DNA of 64,000 nt from Thalassobius sp965218685 (GTDB lineage: Bacteria; Pseudomonadota; Alphaproteobacteria; Rhodobacterales; Rhodobacteraceae). The notes below the pieces were generated by a model. The model was not told the origin of the DNA and did no database searches. It saw only the letters and a list, made by a program, of their open reading frames with translations. Below, in pieces: positions 25,089 to 32,659 of this stretch. The DNA lies in assembly GCF_965218685.1 (NCBI RefSeq), contig NZ_OZ244657.1, positions 1,054,001 through 1,118,000 on the forward strand. The letters are read 5' to 3'. Position numbers and translations under genes: made by a program. How positions within the stretch are numbered: the first letter of the stretch is position 1; each line of letters begins with the position of its first letter.

Positions 25089-25413
25089 CTTTGGTCTTGT
25101 CCTCATGGGATAGAAAATCGTGCAGGCGATCCAGGCTGGTTTCCCAGAATTTCTGGTGCTGGATCGTCCAATCTGAAATCGCGCGCAGGGCTTCGGGGCG
25201 AACGGAATAAAGCCGCCGCGTGCCATCGACGCGTTGCCTGATAAGACCGGCCTCGCGCAGCACTTTCAGGTGCCGTGACATGGCCGGGCCGGATATATCG
25301 GCGATGCCCCCTAGCGCCCCGGCGGGTTGTTCGCCGTTGCGCATAAGCTGTTCCACTACGGCCAGCCGGGTGTCATCGGACAATGCGGAAAAGGTTTGAG
25401 TCAGTGTGTTCAT
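25081..25413 (-). CDS. ArsR-family transcriptional regulator
   Basis: 110-residue winged-helix DNA-binding protein. The N-terminal helices FSALSDDTRLAVVEQLMRNGEQPAG are typical, the recognition region reads DISGPAMSRHLKVLREAGLIRQRVDGTRRLYSV (about 39-71), and the C-terminus WTIQHQKFWETSLDRLHDFL matches the subgroup linked to AHSA1 genes. No cysteine metal site (no CxC), so metal sensing is unlikely. It heads the operon and is preceded by the TAATTAAC repeats, which are its probable autoregulatory operator. Confidence 0.92.
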   Translation of the reverse strand: MNTLTQTFSALSDDTRLAVVEQLMRNGEQPAGALGGIADISGPAMSRHLKVLREAGLIRQRVDGTRRLYSVRPEALRAISDWTIQHQKFWETSLDRLHDFLSHEDKTKDG

Positions 25414-25420
25414 GACTCAA

Positions 25421-25458
25421 TAATTAACCGATTCGATAATTAACGCAATTGTTAATTA
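25421..25458. promoter_or_regulatory. AT-rich repeat array, probable operator of the ArsR-type regulator
   Basis: TAATTAAC occurs at 25421-25428 and 25437-25444, exactly 16 bases apart. Its inverse GTTAATTA lies at 25451-25458, giving a perfect 8-6-8 dyad with the second copy. The array starts 8 bases before the regulator ATG (minus strand), in an otherwise GC-rich region, and its last bases cover the stop codon of the upstream RidA-like gene. Confidence 0.6.
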
Positions 25459-25950
25459 AGATGAGCGCGAGTCGATCAACACTTCTCCTTCGATCTCCAT
25501 GGCGAATCCCAGAGGCAGGCCTGACACCCCGATGGCCGAGCGTGCATGCCGACCCACTTCGAGGCCGAATACCTCGACAATCAAGTCACTAAACCCATTG
25601 AGAACAAGGTGCTGCTCGGAATATCCGGGAGCCGAGGTCACCATGCCAAACACCCGAACCCAGCCGGTAATCCGGGACAGCTCTCCGATTTCGGCCTTGA
25701 TATTGGCCAGCACTGACAGTGCCACATCGCGCGCGGCCTCATACCCCTGATTGGTCGTCAAATCACTGCCGACGACACCGTAGGGCCCTGCGATACTGCC
25801 GTCCGGCGCGCTTTTAGGATGGCCCGAGAACACCGCCCTGTCCCCGCGAACATTCACGAAAGCAAAGGGCAGTTGCAGCGTCGGCGGCAGTTGCGATGGC
25901 GCGGGCAAGGACAGCCCCAGCGCGGCGATTTTTTCCTCGGGTGTAGGCAT
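25456..25950 (-). CDS. RidA/YjgF-family protein
   Basis: 164 residues of the YjgF/YER057c/UK114 superfamily, in the longer subgroup with an N-terminal KIAALGLSLPAPSQLPPTL segment. Central NVRGDRAVFSGHPKSAPDG, the AARDVALSVLANIKAEIGELSRI helix and the C-terminal signature HARSAIGVSGLPLGFAMEIEGEVLID, whose Arg is the imine-deaminase residue of canonical RidA. The usual RidA role is hydrolysis of 2-aminoacrylate-type imines; this subgroup has not been assigned to a particular imine. Start ATG with GGGGGGA upstream. It lies between serB and the arsR unit. Confidence 0.87.
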   Translation of the reverse strand: MPTPEEKIAALGLSLPAPSQLPPTLQLPFAFVNVRGDRAVFSGHPKSAPDGSIAGPYGVVGSDLTTNQGYEAARDVALSVLANIKAEIGELSRITGWVRVFGMVTSAPGYSEQHLVLNGFSDLIVEVFGLEVGRHARSAIGVSGLPLGFAMEIEGEVLIDSRSS

Positions 25951-26004
25951 TCGATCCCCCCAGTGACCTGTGTCATTGGGACTATCCTACACCAAAAGCG
26001 GTAC

Positions 26005-26880
26005 TCAGGCGGCGAATTCGTCCTTGGCATAGCCCTGAACGTACAGCAAAGCCGTCAGATCACCGTGGTTGATCCGCACGTCACACTCGGCCGCGACCGA
26101 GGGCTTGGCATGCAGGGCAACGCCTGTGCCCGCGCGGCCCAGCATGCCCAGATCATTGGCCCCATCGCCCACGGCGATCACGTCGGCCTCGGCAATGCCC
26201 AGCTTGGCGGTGATTTTTTCCAACTGATCGACCTTAGCTTGACGGCCCAGAATTGGGCGCTGAACGTCGCCGGACAATTGACCATCAGCGATCAGCAGCG
26301 TGTTGGCGTGGTTTTCATCAAACCCCAGCTCGCGCGCCACCTTGGCAGTGAACGCCGTGAACCCGCCTGACACAAGCGCCGCATAGCCCCCATTCGCGCG
26401 CATCGTGGCGACCAGAGCCTTGCCGCCGGGCATAAAAGTGATCCGCTCGGCCAGAACCTTGTCGATGATCGCCTCGGGCAGACCCTTCAGCAGGCCAACA
26501 CGTTCGGTTAGCGCGCCTTCGAAGTCCAGTTCGCCGTTCATCGCGCGGGCGGTGATGTCTTTGACGCGTTCGCCCACGCCGGCCTCGTCGGCCAGCTCGT
26601 CGATGCATTCTTGCTGAATCATGGTGCTGTCCATGTCGGCCAGCAGCATTTTCTTTTTCCGGCCTTCAGCGGGTTGGATCACCAAATCCACGCCCATCCC
26701 CTGCAGATCGGCCCAGACATCCCATTGATTGTCGGGCAACGCGGGCAGCGAAAACTCGGCAGCCTCGTTTGCGGCCAGCCATTGTACATCGCCACCACCC
26801 CACGCGTTGCGCAGCGAATCAAGCAATGCCGCATCCAGATTACGGGCTGACGGAGCAGTCAAAAGAGTGGCAACATACAT
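26005..26880 (-). CDS. serB: phosphoserine phosphatase SerB
   Basis: HAD-family phosphatase for the last step of serine synthesis. 291 residues: an N-terminal ACT-like domain (about 1-72) and the HAD core with LLADMDSTMIQQECIDELAD (nucleophile Asp82, general acid Asp84), VSGGFTAFTAKVA (motif II Ser), and the metal block AVGDGANDLGMLGRAGTGVAL (motifs III/IV). Divergent from serC-serA, with 158 bases between the starts, so the three pathway genes share one regulatory region. Ribosome binding site weak. Confidence 0.96.
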   Translation of the reverse strand: MYVATLLTAPSARNLDAALLDSLRNAWGGGDVQWLAANEAAEFSLPALPDNQWDVWADLQGMGVDLVIQPAEGRKKKMLLADMDSTMIQQECIDELADEAGVGERVKDITARAMNGELDFEGALTERVGLLKGLPEAIIDKVLAERITFMPGGKALVATMRANGGYAALVSGGFTAFTAKVARELGFDENHANTLLIADGQLSGDVQRPILGRQAKVDQLEKITAKLGIAEADVIAVGDGANDLGMLGRAGTGVALHAKPSVAAECDVRINHGDLTALLYVQGYAKDEFAA

Positions 26881-26954
26881 GGGGAAGTTTCCGATCGTAG
26901 TTGTTCAGGGTCGCTAAATTCGATTCAAGCGGCGCTATAGCGGCATTTTTACCG

Positions 26955-26983
26955 TTGTGAAAGCTCTCGTCCGCCCTTATGTC
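26955..26983 (+). promoter_or_regulatory. possible sigma-70 promoter of serC-serA
   Basis: TTGTGA (26955-26960) and TATGTC (26978-26983), 17-base spacer. Transcription would begin near 26990, just at the leader hairpins. The -10 is poor. Confidence 0.35.
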
Positions 26984-27038
26984 CGTCCGTGGGACACCTC
27001 TCCCCAACGAGAGGCGCTTATCTGGAAGGGTAGCATTC
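26981..27038 (+). ncRNA. serC-motif-like leader RNA
   Basis: Between the predicted start point and the serC ATG lie two compact hairpins: GTCC-GTG-GGAC (26985-26995) and CCTCTC-6-GAGAGG (26997-27014), then CGCTTATCTGGAAGGGTAGCA just ahead of the start codon. Position and architecture match the serC RNA motif described by comparative genomics upstream of serC in alphaproteobacteria. I match it from memory, not by covariance search. Its ligand or regulator is not known. Confidence 0.55.
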
Positions 27039-28181
27039 ATGGCTATTGAACAACCGGCAACGCGGCCGGCAAACCCGCGTTTCTCCTCTGGCCCCTGCGC
27101 CAAAATCCCCACATTCTCGCTGGAGCTGCTGTCGGACGCCGCTTTGGGCCGTTCGCACCGTGCAGCTGTTGGCAAGGCCAAGCTGAAGGATGCCATCGAA
27201 GGCACCCGCGAAGTTCTGGGCATCCCGGCTGATTACAAGATCGGCATCGTGCCCGCATCTGACACCGGCGCCGTGGAAATGGCCCTGTGGTCGCTGCTGG
27301 GCGCACGTAAGGCGGAAATGGTCGCCTGGGAATCCTTTGGCTCGGGCTGGGTCACCGATGTTGTGAAACAGCTGAAGATCGACGCCGAGGTCAAAACCGC
27401 CGAGTACGGCCAGATCGTTGACCTGAGCACCATCGACTTCAACAACGATGTCGTGTTCACCTGGAACGGCACCACCTCGGGCGTGCGCGTCCCCAATGGC
27501 GATTTCATCCCCGCCGACCGCGAAGGTCTGACCATCTGCGACGCTACCTCGGCTGCATTCGCGATGGATCTGCCCTGGGACAAGCTGGATGTGACCACCT
27601 TCTCTTGGCAAAAAGTGCTGGGCGGCGAAGCGGCCCACGGCATCCTGATCCTCAGCCCCCGCGCGGTCGAGCGTCTGGAAAGCTACACCCCCGCATGGCC
27701 GCTGCCGAAAATCTTCCGCCTGACCAAAGGCGGCAAGCTGATCGAGGGCATCTTTACCGGCGCCACCATCAACACCCCGTCGATGCTGGCGGTCGAGGAT
27801 TACCTGGTCGCGCTGGACTGGGCCCGTTCGGTCGGTGGTCTGCAGGGTCTGATGGGCCGTGCCAACGCCAACGCGCAGGTGGTCTGGGATTTCTGCGACG
27901 CCAAGCCGTGGATCGCCAACCTGGCCGAAGATGACGCAACGCGTTCCAACACCTCGGTCTGTCTGAAGTTCACGGATGACCGCATTCAGGACGGCGCCGC
28001 CTTTGCCAAGGCCGTTGCCAAGCGTCTGGAAGCGGAAAACATCGCGCTGGACATCGGCGCCTATCGCGACGCCCCGGCGGGCCTGCGCATCTGGTGCGGC
28101 GGGACGGTTGAAACCTCGGATATCGAGGCGATGCTGCCCTGGCTGGAATGGGCCTTCGAGGCCGAAATCGCAGCCCAATAA
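27039..28181 (+). CDS. serC: phosphoserine aminotransferase
   Basis: PLP enzyme converting 3-phosphohydroxypyruvate and glutamate to phosphoserine. 380 residues of the alphaproteobacterial/methanogen-like SerC type (PRFSSGPCAKIP at the N-terminus). PLP Lys192 is in TTFSWQKVLGGEAAHG; TGAVEMALWSLLG and WNGTTSGVRVPNGDFIPADR are conserved substrate and cofactor blocks; VVAYR-type ending reads DIGAYRDAPAGLRIWCGGTVE. ATG 27039 is preferred; in-frame codons before it fall in the structured leader. serA follows after 64 bases, with its own AAGGAGAG ribosome binding site. Confidence 0.96.
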   Translation: MAIEQPATRPANPRFSSGPCAKIPTFSLELLSDAALGRSHRAAVGKAKLKDAIEGTREVLGIPADYKIGIVPASDTGAVEMALWSLLGARKAEMVAWESFGSGWVTDVVKQLKIDAEVKTAEYGQIVDLSTIDFNNDVVFTWNGTTSGVRVPNGDFIPADREGLTICDATSAAFAMDLPWDKLDVTTFSWQKVLGGEAAHGILILSPRAVERLESYTPAWPLPKIFRLTKGGKLIEGIFTGATINTPSMLAVEDYLVALDWARSVGGLQGLMGRANANAQVVWDFCDAKPWIANLAEDDATRSNTSVCLKFTDDRIQDGAAFAKAVAKRLEAENIALDIGAYRDAPAGLRIWCGGTVETSDIEAMLPWLEWAFEAEIAAQ

Positions 28182-28245
28182 GTGACGGCGGCGGGCCCCA
28201 TGCCCGCCCCTTTCCCTGACATTTCATCTTTGAAGGAGAGCCCCA

Positions 28246-29838
28246 ATGGCCCCCAAAGTTCTCGTATCCGACAAACTGTCCGAAACCGCCGTTCAGATCT
28301 TCCGTGATCGCGGCATCGACGTTGATTTCCTGCCCGACGTTGGCAAGGACAAGGAAAAACTGGCCGAAATCATCGGTCAGTATGACGGCCTGGCGATCCG
28401 CTCGGCCACCAAAGTGACCCCCTCGCTGCTGGAGCACGCCACCAACCTGAAAGTCGTTGGTCGCGCAGGCATCGGCACCGACAACGTCGACAAAGAAGCG
28501 TCGTCGAAAAAGGGTGTGATCGTCATGAACACCCCCTTTGGCAACATGATCACCACCGCCGAGCACGCCATCGCCATGATGTTCGCCGTGGCCCGTCAGA
28601 TCCCCGAAGCGTCGGCCTCGACCCACGCCGGCAAATGGGAAAAGTCCAAGTTCATGGGCGTTGAGCTGACCAACAAAACCCTGGGCGTGATTGGCGCCGG
28701 CAACATCGGTGGCATCGTCTGCGACCGTGCCAAGGGCCTGAAAATGAAGGTCATCGCGTTCGACCCCTTCCTGAGCGAAGAAAAGGCCGACAAGATGGGC
28801 GTCGAAAAGGTCGAGCTGGACGACCTGCTGGCCCGCGCCGACTTCATCACCCTGCACGTGCCGCTGACCGATGGCACCCGCAACATCCTGTCCGCTGAAA
28901 ATCTGGCCAAAACCAAAAAAGGCGTGCGCATCATCAACTGTGCCCGTGGTGGTCTGGTTGACGAAAACGCCCTGGCCGAGCTGCTGAAATCCGGCCACGT
29001 TGCCGGCGCTGCCTTTGACGTGTTCGCCGAAGAGCCCGCCAAAGAAAACGTCCTGTTCGGCCTGCCGAACGTCGTCTGCACCCCGCACCTGGGCGCCTCG
29101 ACCACCGAAGCGCAGGAAAACGTGGCGCTGCAAGTGGCCGAGCAGATGTCGAACTACCTGCTGGACGGCGCCGTTGAAAACGCGCTGAACCTGCCCTCGA
29201 TGACGGCCGAAGAAGCCAAGGTCATGGGCCCCTGGGTCGACCTGTCCGGCCATCTGGGCAGCTTCATCGGTCAGCTGACCGACGAGCCGATCAAGGCGAT
29301 CAACATCCTGTACGACGGTGTCGTTTCCGAAATGAACCTGCCCGCGCTGAACTGCTCGGTCGTGGCTGGCATCATGAAGAAATCGAACCCAGACGTGAAC
29401 ATGGTGTCGGCCCCCGTCGTCGCCAAAGAGCGCGGCATCCAGATCAGCACCACCAACCAGGACAAGTCGGGCGCCTTCGAAGGATACGTCAAAGTGACCG
29501 TCGTCACCGACAAGCGCGAGCGTTCGATCGCTGGCACCGTGTTCTCGGATGGCAAACCGCGCTTCATCCAGATCAAGGGCATCAACATCGACGCCGAGGT
29601 CGGTGAGCACATGCTGTACACCACCAACGAAGATGTCCCCGGTATCATCGGCACCCTGGGTAGCGTTCTGGGCGAAAATGGCGTGAACATCGCCAACTTC
29701 ACCCTGGGTCGCGCCGCCGCTGGTGGCGAGGCGATTGCCCTGCTGTACGTAGACGAATCGCTGTCGCAGGCGGCTCTGGACGCGCTGACCGCGACTGGCC
29801 TGTTCAAGCAGATTAAACCGCTGGAATTCAACGCCTAA
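28246..29838 (+). CDS. serA: D-3-phosphoglycerate dehydrogenase
   Basis: First enzyme of serine synthesis, oxidising 3-phosphoglycerate with NAD. 530 residues, the long type-1 form with an intervening domain. VVGRAGIGTDNVD, the NAD fold LGVIGAGNIGGIVCDRAKGL (about 145-164), catalytic Arg in INCARGGLVDENAL (about 230), and the Glu and His residues of the catalytic triad (AFDVFAEEP, VCTPHLGAST). Residues about 315-450 form the ASB domain and about 455-528 the C-terminal ACT domain (EDVPGIIGTLGSVLGENGVNIANF), the site for serine feedback in relatives. Second gene after the serC leader. Confidence 0.97.
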   Translation: MAPKVLVSDKLSETAVQIFRDRGIDVDFLPDVGKDKEKLAEIIGQYDGLAIRSATKVTPSLLEHATNLKVVGRAGIGTDNVDKEASSKKGVIVMNTPFGNMITTAEHAIAMMFAVARQIPEASASTHAGKWEKSKFMGVELTNKTLGVIGAGNIGGIVCDRAKGLKMKVIAFDPFLSEEKADKMGVEKVELDDLLARADFITLHVPLTDGTRNILSAENLAKTKKGVRIINCARGGLVDENALAELLKSGHVAGAAFDVFAEEPAKENVLFGLPNVVCTPHLGASTTEAQENVALQVAEQMSNYLLDGAVENALNLPSMTAEEAKVMGPWVDLSGHLGSFIGQLTDEPIKAINILYDGVVSEMNLPALNCSVVAGIMKKSNPDVNMVSAPVVAKERGIQISTTNQDKSGAFEGYVKVTVVTDKRERSIAGTVFSDGKPRFIQIKGINIDAEVGEHMLYTTNEDVPGIIGTLGSVLGENGVNIANFTLGRAAAGGEAIALLYVDESLSQAALDALTATGLFKQIKPLEFNA

Positions 29839-29862
29839 GCGTTCTTCAATCGGAAAGCATTT

Positions 29863-29898
29863 GCCCCCGCCCGGTTCGTCCGGACGGGGGCTTTTCTT
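29863..29898 (+). terminator. rho-independent terminator after serA
   Basis: GCCCCCG (29863-29869) pairs with CGGGGGC (29885-29891), with an inner CCGG/CCGG pair, followed by TTTTCTTT. Confidence 0.8.
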
Positions 29899-29904
29899 TG
29901 GGTG

Positions 29905-30276
29905 TCAGCCCCGTCCGCGGCTGGTCACGACGACGGCTAGGAACATTACCATCGACAGAAGCGTCAACATCGATCCGATCTTGGCCAGAGCCTCGCCCTG
30001 CTGGGTCAGGGCCATAACGATTCCCGGAACGATGATGATCAGACCCGCGGCCGCGACTGCCAGATGCAGCTTGGCCAGAAGTCCCTGCGCTGCGGCTGGC
30101 ACAAGATGATAATAGACCGCAAAAATCGCCATCGTGACCCACCCGATCAGGTTCAAATGCGCATGGGCGGGCGATAAGTCATGGTTCTGCGAGGCAGACA
30201 TCTGGATGCCCCACGCCATACCCAACACGACCGAGATCACGGCCAATATCATGAAATAAAACGCAATACCTTTCAT
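29905..30276 (-). CDS. small four-helix membrane protein resembling part of heme-copper oxidase subunit I
   Basis: 123 residues, nearly all membrane: helices at about 4-26, 38-62, 69-90 and 95-118. Helix 2 contains AHAHLNLIGWVTMAIFAVYYH; the H-x-H-x-N-x-x-G pattern and the later YYH resemble helices II and neighbours of heme-copper oxidase/NO-reductase subunit I. The protein is far too short to be a working oxidase (subunit I has about 12 helices). Ribosome binding site GGAGAGGG before the ATG. It follows the cupin gene on the same strand with 19 bases between. Function unknown; heme binding is a speculation from the two histidines. Confidence 0.7.
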   Translation of the reverse strand: MKGIAFYFMILAVISVVLGMAWGIQMSASQNHDLSPAHAHLNLIGWVTMAIFAVYYHLVPAAAQGLLAKLHLAVAAAGLIIIVPGIVMALTQQGEALAKIGSMLTLLSMVMFLAVVVTSRGRG

Positions 30277-30295
30277 TTTCCCTCTCCTTCTCCTG

Positions 30296-30751
30296 TTAGT
30301 TGTTCACCGCAATAGGGGGTCCGGTGAACGTCAGTTGATAGCGTTCCGCAATTTTCGTTATGTTTTGCATGTCCTGCGGGATGCGGAACTGTCCCGAGGC
30401 CATTTCCTGATAGAACCCTTCGCAGCCGCCGGGGCTGAGTACAGCCAGCATCCGCGCGGGAAGAGTGCCGATCACCTGAAAGGTGTGTTCGGCACCGCGC
30501 GGTACAAAGACGGCCTCGCCCGGACCTTTGGCGATCTCGGTTCCGTTTACCCAAAAGACCACATCGCCGGACAAAATGACAAATGTTTCGTCAGCATCAC
30601 TATGGATGTGGATCGGCGGACCACCCCCCGGCAGGGTGACGCTTTCGATTACAGACTGACGGCCGGTCGTGGCCTCTTGGGACAAAAGCAAGCGGTACTT
30701 GGTCTTTTCCCAGCTAAAGATTTGCAGAGGCTGAGGCGGAGTCGCGGGCAT
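30296..30751 (-). CDS. cupin-domain protein
   Basis: About 151 residues with a single cupin barrel. Motif 1 is GPPIHIHSDADETFVILSGD (His, His, Glu ligands, about 45-64); motif 2 is GPGEAVFVPRGAEHTFQV (His, about 76-93). A C-terminal helical tail QDMQNITKIAERYQLTFTGPP follows. Such small cupins range from isomerases to quercetinase-like dioxygenases; no substrate is suggested. The start is uncertain: ATG 30751 lacks a strong ribosome binding site and an in-frame TTG exists at 30784. Divergent from a LysR gene 89 bases away, which may regulate it. Confidence 0.78.
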   Translation of the reverse strand: MPATPPQPLQIFSWEKTKYRLLLSQEATTGRQSVIESVTLPGGGPPIHIHSDADETFVILSGDVVFWVNGTEIAKGPGEAVFVPRGAEHTFQVIGTLPARMLAVLSPGGCEGFYQEMASGQFRIPQDMQNITKIAERYQLTFTGPPIAVNN

Positions 30752-30840
30752 GGGATACTCGAGTTCATTAGGATGTTGCCCCAACCATTAAGTAAGAGTT
30801 TGCATACAAAAAGCTAATAGATGATATACAACATATTAAC

Positions 30841-31791
30841 ATGGTGAATTTCAAAACCTTCGACCTGAACCTTCTGCGCGTGTTGAACGCCTTGCTGGAA
30901 ACCGGCAGCACCGTTCGCGCGGCGCAACGATTAAACATGTCTCAGCCAGCGGTATCCGCTGCGTTAGGGCGTTTGCGCCATGCCTTGGATGATCCGTTGT
31001 TCGTCCGGCAGGGTCGCCAATTGACGCCAACGCTGTTCGCCCTGTCGCTGCATCACCCTCTGTCCGAGATCCTGATCCGTACCGAGTCTCTTCTGAACGG
31101 CCCCGAAGGGTTTGATCCAGCAACTGCTGACATGTCCTTCAAAATTTCAGGTTCGGATTTCTTTGCCGAGTTTTTGATGCCGCCTCTGGCCGATCACCTG
31201 TCGCGTGTTGCGCCCAATATCCGGGTGCAGTTGTTAAACCTGATGCCCAACAGCTATGCCGAATCCCTGAACAGCCTGGATGTCGACGTTGCGCTGATAC
31301 CGGAGACTGAAGTGCCGAACTGGGCGCAGCAAGAGGTGCTGTTTACCTCGCAATTTTGCGTCGTTGCCCGCAAGGGGCACGCCCGTTTGCAACACGCCAA
31401 CTTGTCGCCCGGGGATATAGTACCTTTGGATCTGTTTTGTGATCTTGGCCATGTGTTGTTCTCGCCCGATGGAAACCTGCGGGCGATGGTGGATCAAGAG
31501 CTGGACAAGGCTGGTCGTACTCGGCGCGTGGTCATGAGCCTGCCAGTTTTTTCCGGTGTCTATAACGCGGTGGCGGCCAGTGATCTGGTGGCGGTGATCC
31601 CGCAGTCCCTGCCGCACCGGATGGCGCCTCGTATCGGATTGGATATTTACCTGTCACCGATACCATTGCCCATGGCTAGGCTGTCTATGATTTGGCACCA
31701 GCGCCGCTCGCATTCGGCGGCGCATTGCTGGATTCTGGACCAATTGCGAAGCATTCTGCGACCGCTGGACGATAGCGACGAACCGGCCTAG
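30841..31791 (+). CDS. LysR-family transcriptional regulator
   Basis: 316 residues. The N-terminal winged helix FDLNLLRVLNALLETGSTVRAAQRLNMSQPAVSAALGRLRHAL (about 5-47) is followed by PLFVRQGRQLTPT, of the NodD/PcpR-like branch. A periplasmic-binding-like effector domain (about 95-305) follows. It is divergent from the cupin-membrane protein pair, the classic layout for LysR and its target. The effector is unknown. The AT-rich 57-base gap to the cupin (30784-30840) should hold the shared operator but no clear T-N11-A dyad stands out. Confidence 0.92.
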   Translation: MVNFKTFDLNLLRVLNALLETGSTVRAAQRLNMSQPAVSAALGRLRHALDDPLFVRQGRQLTPTLFALSLHHPLSEILIRTESLLNGPEGFDPATADMSFKISGSDFFAEFLMPPLADHLSRVAPNIRVQLLNLMPNSYAESLNSLDVDVALIPETEVPNWAQQEVLFTSQFCVVARKGHARLQHANLSPGDIVPLDLFCDLGHVLFSPDGNLRAMVDQELDKAGRTRRVVMSLPVFSGVYNAVAASDLVAVIPQSLPHRMAPRIGLDIYLSPIPLPMARLSMIWHQRRSHSAAHCWILDQLRSILRPLDDSDEPA

Positions 31792-31819
31792 GTTGCGGCA
31801 AACCACGCAGGAGCGAGCA

Positions 31820-32548
31820 ATGCACGCAGACCCTATTTACGCGGTCGGGGACATCCATGGCCAGTACGAGATGCTGGAAACCGCCTTGTCCGCGATTGAG
31901 GCTGACGGCGGGCCCGATGCCCGGATCGTTTTCCTGGGTGACCTGGTGGATCGTGGTTCAGGCAGCCGTCAGGTGATCGAGCGTTTGATGCAGGGGCAGG
32001 CCGATGGACGCAACTGGACTGTCCTGTGTGGCAATCATGACGATCTGTTCGCGGGTTTTTTGCGAACGGGCGCGGTGACGGACGATCTGATTAAGTCCGG
32101 CGTGCCTTGGACAGGGCCGCGTCTGGGGGGGCAGGCGACGCTGGAATCTTACGGGATGCAGGATCTGGATCGGCCACCTCTGGCCCTTTGGGAGGAAGCC
32201 AAAAACGCGGTTCCTGCCGCGCATCTGGATTATCTTGAGGCCCTGCCTGATTACCTTGAACATGACGGTTTACTGTTCGTGCACGCGGGTATCCGTCCGG
32301 GTGTCGCATTGGCGGATCAAAGCCCAGATGACCTTAAATGGATACGTGCCGAATTCCTCGAGGATCCGCGACCCCATCCCTGGCTGGTGGTGCATGGGCA
32401 CTCGGCGGTCGAGGTGGCCGAGCATCGCGGGAACCGGGTTAATTTGGACAGTGGCGCGGGGTATGGCCGCCCAATCACCGCGGCGGTTTTCCACCAAGGT
32501 CGGGTTTGGACGCTGGATGCCATGGGCCGCGTGCCGCTAGAGCCCTAA
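31820..32548 (+). CDS. PPP-family serine/threonine-type metallophosphatase
   Basis: 242-residue cytosolic calcineurin-like phosphoesterase with the full PPP metal-site set: YAVGDIHGQYEML (about 6-18), FLGDLVDRG (about 42-50), LCGNHDDLF (about 73-81), WLVVHGHSAVEVAE (about 192-205). Members include bacterial Ser/Thr phosphatases and ApaH-like Ap4A hydrolases; the sequence does not decide between them. ATG 31820 is preceded by CAGGAGCG; an in-frame start at 31793 is less likely. It begins 28 bases after the LysR stop, perhaps cotranscribed. Confidence 0.87.
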   Translation: MHADPIYAVGDIHGQYEMLETALSAIEADGGPDARIVFLGDLVDRGSGSRQVIERLMQGQADGRNWTVLCGNHDDLFAGFLRTGAVTDDLIKSGVPWTGPRLGGQATLESYGMQDLDRPPLALWEEAKNAVPAAHLDYLEALPDYLEHDGLLFVHAGIRPGVALADQSPDDLKWIRAEFLEDPRPHPWLVVHGHSAVEVAEHRGNRVNLDSGAGYGRPITAAVFHQGRVWTLDAMGRVPLEP

Positions 32549-32659
32549 GCTTGTGCCCTGAGCGCAAATGACGTTCGGACCGAACCGCTGGAAACCTCTT
32601 TCGTTGCAGCGCAGCATCCAGTAGGCTCATCGCGATTTCCAGCACGAAAGGGAGAACCC

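Noticed and set aside
27970..29610. A 546-codon minus-strand open frame antisense to serA
   Set aside because: Shadow of serA; it has no ribosome binding site, and SerA motifs on the plus strand are unambiguous.
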